A DNA stretch of 12,887 bases from Limnohabitans sp. (GTDB taxonomy: Bacteria; Pseudomonadota; Gammaproteobacteria; Burkholderiales; Burkholderiaceae_C): positions 1 to 12,887 of the forward strand of contig SHXP01000040.1 in the NCBI GenBank assembly GCA_009693225.1, given 5' to 3'. The position numbers and the translations under genes are program-made. The notes below the pieces were generated by a model. It did not search any database. It saw nothing but the letters and a program-made list of their open reading frames with translations, and had not been told where the DNA came from. Below, piece by piece: positions 1-7,530 of this stretch; positions within the stretch are counted from its first letter, which is position 1, and each line of letters begins with the position of its first letter.

Positions 1-1
1 C

Positions 2-673
2 CTGGCGGTCGGCACCGATTTGCTGTTTGCCGCAGTCACCAAATTCGGCGGTCTGCTGAATTTCGCGCGCCAGCGCATCATCCCCTGGCGCGTGGTTTTC
101 AGCCTCAGCCTGGGCAGCGTGCCGGCCGCCGTCGTCACACTGGTGGTGCTGCATCATTTCGGCACGTCCAACCCCACGGTGCAACACGCCATCACATTCA
201 CACTCGGTATCGCTTTGCTGCTGACTGCTGCAGCCACGCTTTACAAAGTCGTCCGCAGCCCGTTGCGACGTCAGGACAGCGCAGAAGATGAAGAACAGGT
301 ACAGGCCGACAGAAAGATTCATCCTTGGTTACCTGTGTTGTTCGGCGCGGTCATCGGTGTGCTGGTCACGCTGACCTCAGTCGGTGCCGGTGCCATCGGC
401 GTGACAGTGCTGATGCTGCTGTATCCGCAACTTCCCCTGCCGCGCATCGTCGCTGCTGATATTGCTTATGCCGTGCCGTTGACGCTGGTCGCAGGTCTCG
501 GTCATGCAACCCTTGGAACGGTGGACTGGTCATTGCTCGCCATGTTGCTGTGCGGCTCTTTGCCCGGCATCTGGTTCGGCACGCATCTGGTCGCCAAAGT
601 TCCCGAGCGTTTTATCCGCTACGCCCTGTCTATGCTGTTGGCCTGGGCCGGCACCAAATTGATTTTGATCTGA
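2..673 (+). CDS. TauE/SafE (TSUP) family permease, probable sulfite/sulfonate exporter, 5'-partial
   Basis: This is the C-terminal 223 residues of an integral inner-membrane protein. The frame is already open at base 2 and reads LAVGTDLLFAAVTKFGG, which resembles the conserved core of the first repeat of TSUP permeases, so the true start lies upstream. Several hydrophobic segments follow, with a charged cytosolic-type loop near 250-330 (RRQDSAEDEEQ). A second repeat after it has the Gly-rich motif SVGAGAIGV and an ADIAYAVPLT segment echoing the first repeat's AVGTDLLFAA, as expected of this two-repeat family. TSUP members move sulfite, sulfonates or other small anions. The stop is 6 nt before cysI, so the two are probably co-transcribed. 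That position suggests export of surplus sulfite or import of a sulfur source, but substrate and direction cannot be read from the sequence. Confidence 0.85.
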   Translation: MAVGTDLLFAAVTKFGGLLNFARQRIIPWRVVFSLSLGSVPAAVVTLVVLHHFGTSNPTVQHAITFTLGIALLLTAAATLYKVVRSPLRRQDSAEDEEQVQADRKIHPWLPVLFGAVIGVLVTLTSVGAGAIGVTVLMLLYPQLPLPRIVAADIAYAVPLTLVAGLGHATLGTVDWSLLAMLLCGSLPGIWFGTHLVAKVPERFIRYALSMLLAWAGTKLILI

Positions 674-679
674 CACACC

Positions 680-2482
680 ATGTACCAATACACCGATTTT
701 GACAAACGCTTTGTGCTTGAACGCGCGGCCCAATACCGCGACCAGTTAGAGCGCCATCTCAGCGGCCGCTTAAGCGACGAGGAATTCCGTCCGCTGCGTT
801 TGCAAAACGGCTGGTATGTGCAACGCTATGCGCCCATGCTGCGCGTTGCCGTGCCCTATGGCGAACTCAACAGCGCACAACTGCGGGTGCTGGCCGTCAT
901 CGCGCGCGACTACGACACACCTGAACCCGGTTTGTTTGAACGCGCACAAACCACGCAAGACGCCATCGGCGGTATTCCGGCTCCGGCATTGACCAGAAAT
1001 TACGCCCACTTCACCACCCGCCAAAACCTGCAATACAACTGGATTCCCCTGCACAAAAGCGCCGATGTGATGGACCTGCTGGCCGGCGTCAACATGCACG
1101 GCATACAAACCAGCGGTAACTGCATACGCAATATCACCAGCGACGAACGCGCCGGTGTGGCGGTGGATGAAATCGTCGACCCGCGCCCGTTTGCTGAAAT
1201 ACTGCGTCAGTGGAGCACGCTGCATCCCGAGTTCGCTTTCCTGCCGCGCAAATTCAAAATCGCCATCAGCGGTGCCGTGGAAGACCGCGCCGCCACAGCC
1301 TGGCACGACGTGGGTTTGCTTGTGCAACGCAACGCCGCCGGCGAGGTCGGCTTTCGCGTCATGGTCGGCGGCGGCATGGGCCGCACACCCATCACCGGCA
1401 GCGTGATTTGGGAATTCCTGCCCTGGAACCAGATACTCAACTATTTAGAAGCCGTGGTGCGTGTCTACAACCGCTGGGGTCGTCGCGACAATATTTACAA
1501 GGCGCGCATCAAAATTCTGGTGAAAGCCGAAGGCCCGCGCTACATAGAGGAAGTGCAAGCTGAGTACCAGCGCATACTCACGCAGGACGGCGCCCCGCAC
1601 ACCATCACCCAGGCAGAATTCGACCGGGTGAAAGCCCATTTCGCACCGCCACAGCCTGCCGCACACAGCGGTTTATCTGCTGAAGTCATCCACCAGCAAT
1701 TGACACAAGCCGCAGATCAGGACAAAGACTTCGCGCGCTGGCTGCAGCAAAACGTGGCCGCCCACCGCGACCCGCATTTACGCATCGTCACACTGTCTTT
1801 CAAACGTCTCGGACAAGCGCCTGGCGACGCCACCGCCGATCAACTCGACGCCGCTGCCGAATTGGCCGACCGCTTCTCCGCCGGTGAAGCACGCGTCAGC
1901 CACGACCAGAACCTGGTCGTGCCTTGGGTGGCGGCACAAGACTTGCCCGCGCTTTACAAGCAGGCCAAAGACCTGGGTCTGGCCAAACCGAATATCCGCA
2001 TGCTCACCGACATGATCGCCTGCCCCGGCGGCGACTATTGCGCTTTGGCCAATGCGCGTTCTCTGCCCGTCTCCGCCGCCATCAGCGAGCGCTACCAGGA
2101 CCTGGACGAATTGTTTGACCTGGGTGAAATCGATTTGCACATCAGCGGTTGCATCAACTCCTGCGGCCACCACCACAGCGGCCATATCGGCATTCTGGGC
2201 GTCGACAAAGACGGCAAGGAGTGGTACCAGATCACGCTGGGCGGCTCTGACGGCTCCGCGCTCAGCGGCGCACCCAAAGCCGGCAAGGTGGTCGGCCCGT
2301 CGTTTTCCTCTGCTGAAGTCGTGGATGTGATCGAAGCGGTGTTGCAGGTGTATTTAGAGCAACGCCATCAAGGCGAAAGCTTTATCGACGCGGTCAACCG
2401 CATTGGCATCGAGCCCTTCAAGCTCGCCGCCAGTGCCGCCCGTCACCCTTCCGATGACGAAGCCCTGAGCACCGTCGCCTGA
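680..2482 (+). CDS. cysI: Assimilatory sulfite reductase, siroheme/4Fe-4S hemoprotein subunit (nitrite/sulfite reductase family)
   Basis: This 600-residue cytoplasmic enzyme is predicted to catalyse the six-electron reduction of sulfite to sulfide. The four cysteines of the coupled siroheme-4Fe-4S centre are visible as C448-x5-C454 (ACPGGDYCALA) and C491-x3-C495 (SGCINSCGHHHSGHIG). The N-terminal half has TSGNCIRNITSDE and the ferredoxin-like half-domain motif VMVGGGMGR. Length and motif order match the two-repeat nitrite/sulfite reductase family. Nitrite reductases share this fold, but placement between a TSUP permease and DUF934-cysH-cysDN argues for sulfite. No CysJ flavoprotein gene lies in the window, so the electron donor may be ferredoxin (see fdxA and the FNR gene downstream). 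The ATG at 680 follows the permease stop by 6 nt with only a weak ribosome-binding site, which fits translational coupling. Confidence 0.94.
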   Translation: MYQYTDFDKRFVLERAAQYRDQLERHLSGRLSDEEFRPLRLQNGWYVQRYAPMLRVAVPYGELNSAQLRVLAVIARDYDTPEPGLFERAQTTQDAIGGIPAPALTRNYAHFTTRQNLQYNWIPLHKSADVMDLLAGVNMHGIQTSGNCIRNITSDERAGVAVDEIVDPRPFAEILRQWSTLHPEFAFLPRKFKIAISGAVEDRAATAWHDVGLLVQRNAAGEVGFRVMVGGGMGRTPITGSVIWEFLPWNQILNYLEAVVRVYNRWGRRDNIYKARIKILVKAEGPRYIEEVQAEYQRILTQDGAPHTITQAEFDRVKAHFAPPQPAAHSGLSAEVIHQQLTQAADQDKDFARWLQQNVAAHRDPHLRIVTLSFKRLGQAPGDATADQLDAAAELADRFSAGEARVSHDQNLVVPWVAAQDLPALYKQAKDLGLAKPNIRMLTDMIACPGGDYCALANARSLPVSAAISERYQDLDELFDLGEIDLHISGCINSCGHHHSGHIGILGVDKDGKEWYQITLGGSDGSALSGAPKAGKVVGPSFSSAEVVDVIEAVLQVYLEQRHQGESFIDAVNRIGIEPFKLAASAARHPSDDEALSTVA

Positions 2483-2491
2483 AAGCTGAAC

Positions 2492-2863
2492 ATGCAACTG
2501 ATTTCTCACACTGACTACGCAGCCCTGTCCCGTGATCTTCTGCTGTCATTGCCCAATGACGCAGAACCTATGCAACAGCAACTGCACAACGTGCAAACCA
2601 TTGAACTGCATTTCCCCAAATTCACCGACGGCCGTGCCTTCAGCCAGGCGCTGATGCTGCGCCGGCGCTGCGGCTTCAAAGGTGAGATCCGTGCCACCGG
2701 TGATGTACTGGTTGACCAGCTTAGCCAGATGCAGCGCTGCGGTTTTTCCAGCGCAGTACTGCGCGCCAACCAGGATTTCGCCAAGGGGCGACAATTGCTG
2801 TCTCATTTCTCCGCTTTTTACCAGGGTGACCTGCTCCAAGCCCACCCGTTGTTCGCACGATGA
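2492..2863 (+). CDS. DUF934 family protein, conserved partner of cysI/cysH
   Basis: A soluble protein of 123 residues. The segment IELHFPKFTDGRAFSQA, followed by GEIRATGDVLVDQL and QMQRCGFSS, is characteristic of the DUF934 family (often labelled 'oxidoreductase'), which typically sits beside cysI and cysH in proteobacterial sulfate assimilation operons. No cofactor-binding motif or signal peptide is visible. It starts 9 nt after cysI and its stop overlaps the cysH start in an ATGA junction, so expression is probably coupled to cysH. Its biochemical role is unproven; an accessory role in sulfite reductase assembly or electron transfer is only a guess from context. Confidence 0.88.
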   Translation: MQLISHTDYAALSRDLLLSLPNDAEPMQQQLHNVQTIELHFPKFTDGRAFSQALMLRRRCGFKGEIRATGDVLVDQLSQMQRCGFSSAVLRANQDFAKGRQLLSHFSAFYQGDLLQAHPLFAR

Positions 2864-3591
2864 AACCCCTACCCAAAGCCACTGAAGTGCATACCAAGGC
2901 CAGTGCGACGTTTGATGTCAAACTCGCTGCCACGCAGGCGCAACTCACAGCCGCAGCCGCAGAGTCGCAACCGCTGAAACACGCCTCCAGCCTGGGTGCG
3001 GAAGATGTGGTCATCACTCACATCATCAACAGTCTGCGACTCGACATCCCTGTGTTTGTGCTGGAAACCGGTGCACTACATAGCGATACGCTGGCTTTGC
3101 TCGAGCGCCTGCAAGCGCATTCGCGCGCGCCTGTGCAGGTTTACCGCCCGCAGCACGAAGCCGTCATCGCCTTCGTGAAGCAACCCGGCCAGCAAGCCAT
3201 TTACGACAGCATGGCCAACCGCAAAGCCTGTTGCGGCATACGCAAACTCGAGCCCTTGGGTCGGGCCCTCGCCGGACAACGCGCCTGGATCACCGGATTG
3301 CGCCGTGAACAATCGCAGGCGCGCGCCGAGGTGTCTGCACAAGAAGCTGATGTGACCAACGGCGTGCCCATCGTTAAACTCAACCCGCTGGTCGACTGGA
3401 CCTGGGGCGACGTATGGCATTACATCGCCACGCAAAAAGTTGACTACAACCCCTTGCACGACCAGTTTTTCCCCAGCATAGGCTGCGCCCCTTGCACCCG
3501 CGCCATCAGCCTGGGTGAGGATTTCCGCGCCGGGCGCTGGTGGTGGGAAGACGAAGCCGCCAAGGAATGCGGTTTGCATGTCAAAGCCTAG
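2860..3591 (+). CDS. cysH: Adenylyl-sulfate (APS) / phosphoadenylyl-sulfate reductase, iron-sulfur type
   Basis: This 243-residue cytoplasmic enzyme reduces activated sulfate to sulfite using thioredoxin or glutathione. Motifs in order are SSLGAEDVV (residues 43-51, PP-loop-like nucleotide site), KACCGIRK with C124-C125, GLRREQSQAR, and GCAPCTRAI with C209 and C212. The CC...CxxC set ligates the 4Fe-4S cluster of APS reductases and is absent from E. coli-type PAPS reductases. APS is therefore the likelier substrate, in agreement with no cysC kinase in the window and no kinase domain on CysN. The enzyme's C-terminal catalytic Cys motif of the E. coli type (ECGLH) is also seen, as KECGLHVKA. 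The start overlaps the DUF934 stop (ATGA). Confidence 0.93.
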   Translation: MKPLPKATEVHTKASATFDVKLAATQAQLTAAAAESQPLKHASSLGAEDVVITHIINSLRLDIPVFVLETGALHSDTLALLERLQAHSRAPVQVYRPQHEAVIAFVKQPGQQAIYDSMANRKACCGIRKLEPLGRALAGQRAWITGLRREQSQARAEVSAQEADVTNGVPIVKLNPLVDWTWGDVWHYIATQKVDYNPLHDQFFPSIGCAPCTRAISLGEDFRAGRWWWEDEAAKECGLHVKA

Positions 3592-3617
3592 TCAGTTTCA
3601 ACAACTTCCAATTTCCG

Positions 3618-3646
3618 TTGCATGACCGGATACATTAAAAGATAAG
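3618..3646 (+). promoter_or_regulatory. Possible weak sigma70-like promoter in the cysH-cysD gap
   Basis: The 63-nt gap between cysH and cysD is the longest inside the sulfate cluster. It contains TTGCAT (3618-3623) and GATAAG (3641-3646) separated by exactly 17 nt. A start about 7 nt further on would fall almost on the cysD ATG at 3655, giving a leaderless or nearly leaderless message. The match to consensus is modest and may be chance. Confidence 0.22.
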
Positions 3647-3654
3647 TATTGACC

Positions 3655-4583
<929 letters not shown>

Positions 4584-4584
<1 letters not shown>

Positions 4585-5858
4585 TGAATGCCAACACTGC
4601 AACGCGTCCTTCGTTGAAATTCATCACCTGCGGTTCGGTGGACGACGGCAAATCCACGCTCATCGGTCGCTTGCTGGTCGACTCCAAATCCGTGCTGCAA
4701 GACCACCTGGCAGGCGTTCAGCGCCAGGGCGAAACCGATCTGGCGCTGCTGACCGACGGCCTGTCCGCCGAACGCGAACAAGGCATCACCATTGACGTAG
4801 CTTACCGTTACTTCAGCACCGAGTCGCGCAAATTCATCATCGGCGACTCGCCCGGTCACGAGCAATACACCCGCAACATGGTCACCGGAGCTTCCAGCGC
4901 AGACGCTGCGGTGGTGCTGGTGGACGCGACCAAACTGGATTGGTCTGTCAGCGGCTTTAACCTGCTGCCGCAAACCCGCAGACACAGCCTCTTGCTCAAA
5001 CTCCTGCGCGTGCCCTCCATTGTGTTTGCCATCAACAAGCTGGATGCAGTCGACGACGCTGCCACCGCTTTTGTCAATATCGCACAGGCATTGCAAACCT
5101 TTGCCGATGAAGCCGGCCTCGACATCACCGCTATCGTTCCCGTCTCGGCGCTCAAAGGCTGGAACGTCGTCAACCCGCAGCCGGATTGGTGCAACTACAG
5201 CGGGCCAAGTCTGCTGCAATTGCTCGAAAGCCTGCCGGTCACCGCGTTTGAAGAAGACGGTGATTTGGCCTTTGCCGTGCAATGGGTGGAAAAATTCCAT
5301 GACAGCGCAGACACCTCCAAAGGACGTCGCGTCTACTGGGGCCGGGTCGGCACCGGCTTGGCCCGTCCCGGTGACAGCATCCGGGTGTTTCCCAGCGGCC
5401 AGACCGCTCTCATCAAAGAGGTACTCAGCAGCGTGCGTCAAGCCGGCGATATCCCTGCCGGACACAGCGCCGGCCTGGTGCTGGACCGCGAAGTCGATGT
5501 ATCACGCGGCGACTGGATGCTGGCGCAAACCCATGCAGCGCAAGGGCAAAACCAGTTGACTGTGACGCTGGCCTGGCTGGACGATGAACCGCTCGTGGCA
5601 GGCCGTGTGTACTGGGCACTGCACGGACACCGCTGGGTCAAGGCCAAGGTGGTTCGCATCCTGCATCGCCTGGATGTCAACACCTTGCAGGAAATAGACG
5701 CTGCCGAGTTACCGCCCAACGCCATTGGTCATGTACAACTGAGTTTGCAGCAACCGCTGGTTACTCTGCCCTTTGCTGTTTCGCGCAGCCTGGGCTCGCT
5801 GGTGCTGGTCGATACCGCCACCCATAAAACCTCGGCGGCAGTGATGGTTCAGGACTGA
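4584..5858 (+). CDS. cysN: Sulfate adenylyltransferase subunit 1 (ATP sulfurylase GTPase subunit)
   Basis: This 424-residue translation-factor-like GTPase activates CysD by coupling GTP hydrolysis to APS formation. The G motifs are clear: G1 GSVDDGKST (residues 17-25), G3 DSPGHEQYTRNM (from 88) and G4 NKLD (151-154). The switch region REQGITIDVAYRYF is also present. EF-Tu-like beta-barrel domains fill the C-terminal half. The protein stops at the normal end of CysN and carries no fused CysC APS kinase domain. It begins on the last base of the cysD stop. After its stop there is a 70-nt gap to fdxA in which no terminator hairpin was seen. Confidence 0.95.
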
Positions 5859-5928
5859 CTGACACATTCCCCTAAAATGTTTTGTTTCGTGGCTATCCTG
5901 CCCCATTGACCAATTGTTGATTCTCACC

Positions 5929-6255
5929 ATGACCCACGTTGTTACCGAAGCCTGTATCCGTTGCAAATACACCGACTGCGTGGATGTTTGCCCTGTCGAC
6001 TGTTTCCGCGAAGGCCCGAATTTCCTGACCATTGACCCGGACGAGTGCATTGATTGCGCGGTTTGCATCCCCGAGTGCCCGGTGAATGCCATTTACTCTG
6101 AAGAAGATGTGCCTGCCGACCAGCAACACATGGTGGCCTTGAATGTCGAATTGTCCCATATCGGCTGGCCCAGCATCACCAAGCGCAAGACACCGCTGCC
6201 TGACGCCGACGACTGGAAAGACAAGGCCGGCAAGCTGTCAGAGCTGACCCGCTGA
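5929..6255 (+). CDS. fdxA: Ferredoxin FdxA, 7Fe (3Fe-4S plus 4Fe-4S) type
   Basis: A small acidic electron carrier of 108 residues. Its cysteines match Azotobacter FdI-type ferredoxins shifted by one: C9, C17 and C50 would bind the 3Fe-4S cluster, and C21, C40, C43 and C46 the 4Fe-4S cluster, with an additional C25. The replacement of a standard CxxCxxC first motif by C9-x7-C17 is what marks the 3Fe site. The C-terminal extension (residues 60-108), with WPSITKRK near its middle, is normal for FdxA. The ATG at 5929 (MTHVVTEACI) is preferred over an in-frame TTG at 5914. Location between cysN and a ferredoxin-NADP reductase gene suggests a role in supplying electrons to sulfite reductase, but FdxA often also serves in general redox or Fe-S metabolism. 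Confidence 0.93.
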   Translation: MTHVVTEACIRCKYTDCVDVCPVDCFREGPNFLTIDPDECIDCAVCIPECPVNAIYSEEDVPADQQHMVALNVELSHIGWPSITKRKTPLPDADDWKDKAGKLSELTR

Positions 6256-6280
6256 TCGACCCGGGCTCTGCCGAAGCGCC

Positions 6281-7318
6281 ATGAGCTCAACGCCCCCGCC
6301 GATTCAAACCGATGCTATGGTGATCGGTGCCGGTCCCGTCGGCTTGTTTCAGGTATTTGAACTTGGTCTGCAAGAGATTCAATCGCATGTTGTTGACGTC
6401 CTGCCTTACACAGGCGGTCAATGCATGGCCTTGTATGCGGACAAACCCATTTACGACATTCCCGGACTGCCGCACTGCACCGGCCGTGAACTGATTGAGC
6501 GATTGCAGCAGCAGGCTGCCCCGTTCAAACCGGTGTTTCATTTGCAGCAACTCATCAGCAGCGTGCAGTTGCAGACCGACAAACGCTGGCTGCTTGGCAC
6601 TTCCGGCGGCAGCGCATTTCTCGCAAAAACAGTGTTTATCGCAGCCGGTGTCGGCGCTTTCACGCCCCGCAAATTGGCCTTGCCGGCGTTAGATGTTTTC
6701 GAGGGCACACAGGTGTTTTACACCTCTGCCGCGATGCAGGATGTGCAAGGCAAGCACCTGGTGGTGACCGGCAGCGACGATCAAGCCGTTCAAACTGCAC
6801 TGGACGCTCTGGCCCTGGCGCCGGCAAGCGTTACGCTGGTGCACAGGCGCAGCACCCTGGACGCCGGCGAAGATCTGCTACAGTCATTTCACAGGGCTGT
6901 GGCGGAGCAAAAAATCAGCTTCATGACCGCGCAAATCCATCAGCCGGTGATTGCTCAAAGCATATTGACAGGCTTGCAACTCAACCTGGCCGACGGCAGC
7001 AACCGGCAGATTCCTTGCGATCAACTGCAGGTCGGGCTTGGTCTGTCACCTCAACTCGGGCCGATTGCCGATTGGGGACTCAACATCTCGCGCAAACAAC
7101 TCAGCGTCAACACTGAAGATTTCTGCACCAGCTCACCGGGCATATACGCGGTCGGCGACATCAATACCTACCCCGGCAAACGCAAGCTCATCGTCAGCGG
7201 TTTTCACGAAGCCACACTGGCTGCCTTTGGCGCTGCCGCCTATCTACGACCCGGCCAGAAAATACCGCTCGAATACACCACTGCCTCACCCCGCTTGCAC
7301 CGGCTGCTCGGCGTCTGA
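6281..7318 (+). CDS. Ferredoxin-NADP(+) reductase, thioredoxin-reductase-like (TrxB-type FNR)
   Basis: This 345-residue soluble FAD protein is predicted to move electrons between NADPH and ferredoxin. The FAD dinucleotide fold is GAGPVG (residues 16-21) and the second FAD motif is GIYAVGDINTY (A290-V-G-D-I294). The NADPH domain carries VVTGSDDQA (161-169) and H188-R189-R190, the latter typical of binding the 2'-phosphate of NADPH. There is no CxxC redox motif of thioredoxin reductase between the domains, and TGGQCMALY early on matches the FNR subgroup. Only 25 nt separate it from fdxA, so the two are probably one unit and redox partners. The nucleotide-binding loop GSDDQA departs from the usual GGGDSA-like pattern. 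Confidence 0.88.
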   Translation: MSSTPPPIQTDAMVIGAGPVGLFQVFELGLQEIQSHVVDVLPYTGGQCMALYADKPIYDIPGLPHCTGRELIERLQQQAAPFKPVFHLQQLISSVQLQTDKRWLLGTSGGSAFLAKTVFIAAGVGAFTPRKLALPALDVFEGTQVFYTSAAMQDVQGKHLVVTGSDDQAVQTALDALALAPASVTLVHRRSTLDAGEDLLQSFHRAVAEQKISFMTAQIHQPVIAQSILTGLQLNLADGSNRQIPCDQLQVGLGLSPQLGPIADWGLNISRKQLSVNTEDFCTSSPGIYAVGDINTYPGKRKLIVSGFHEATLAAFGAAAYLRPGQKIPLEYTTASPRLHRLLGV

Positions 7319-7320
7319 GC

Positions 7321-7349
7321 TTGTGGCCCTGCCCCTGTCAATGCATAAT
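7321..7349 (+). promoter_or_regulatory. Predicted sigma70-type promoter for the TPP riboswitch-cytX transcript
   Basis: TTGTGG (7321-7326) and CATAAT (7344-7349) are separated by exactly 17 nt. The -10 element differs from consensus at one base; the -35 element matches at TTG only. Transcription would begin near 7356, about 15 nt before the riboswitch aptamer. The -35 box begins 2 nt after the FNR stop codon. Confidence 0.55.
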
Positions 7350-7356
7350 TGAGTCT

Positions 7357-7372
7357 CTTGTCCACTGACAAG
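7357..7372 (+). other. Perfect inverted repeat at the predicted 5' end of the cytX leader
   Basis: CTTGTC (7357-7362) and GACAAG (7367-7372) form a perfect 6-bp inverted repeat around the 4-nt loop CACT. It lies between the predicted transcription start and the aptamer. It could be a 5'-terminal hairpin in the leader RNA or an operator site. There is no run of T after it, so it is not a terminator. Confidence 0.4.
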
Positions 7373-7464
7373 TCCGCTGGGGGTGCTGAGGTTCTTGACG
7401 AACCGAGGCTGAGAAAGTCCCTTTGAACCTGATTGAGGTAATCCTCGCGCAGGGAAGCACGGTC
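7372..7464 (+). promoter_or_regulatory. TPP (THI-element) riboswitch aptamer
   Basis: The conserved TPP aptamer blocks occur in the right order. GGGGTGC is at 7379-7385; a P3 hairpin GGTTC/GAACC is at 7390-7404; the pyrimidine-recognition block CTGAGA is at 7409-7414; ACCTGA is at 7427-7432; a P5-like hairpin GAGG-TAAT-CCTC is at 7435-7446; and GCGCAGGGAAG follows at 7447-7457. The closing P1 stem pairs bases near CCGCT (from 7374) with AGCACGG (7456-7462). The element lies directly upstream of the HMP transporter cytX on the same strand. It should reduce cytX expression when thiamine pyrophosphate is abundant. Edges are approximate to a few bases. Confidence 0.93.
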
Positions 7465-7502
7465 AGATGAAGCAAACACTTCTTTAGCAGACCTTGCCGA
7501 AC

Positions 7503-7530
7503 TGCCATTCTTATTGGAAAACAGATGGCA
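7503..7530 (+). promoter_or_regulatory. Start-codon hairpin in the riboswitch expression platform, with cytX RBS in the loop
   Basis: TGCCATT (7503-7509) can pair with GATGGCA (7524-7530): six Watson-Crick pairs and one wobble. The second strand contains the cytX ATG (7525-7527). The 14-nt loop holds the likely Shine-Dalgarno GGAAA (7516-7520). No terminator with a T-run is visible between aptamer and ATG, so control at translation initiation is the likelier mode. Confidence 0.4.

Noticed and set aside
770..1327. Minus-strand frames opposite cysI
   Set aside because: They are shadows of the cysI codons with no domain resemblance or ribosome-binding site.
3649..3654. Upstream TTG as cysD start
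   Set aside because: It adds only two residues (Met-Thr) before the ATG at 3655, which gives the normal CysD N-terminus.
5914..5928. TTG as fdxA start
   Set aside because: FdxA proteins begin with M-T-x-V-V just ahead of the first cysteine, which ATG 5929 provides; the extra five residues are not expected.
5859..5928. Promoter or terminator between cysN and fdxA
   Set aside because: No -35/-10 pair with proper spacing and no stem followed by a T-run could be found in the 70 nt, so nothing is called.
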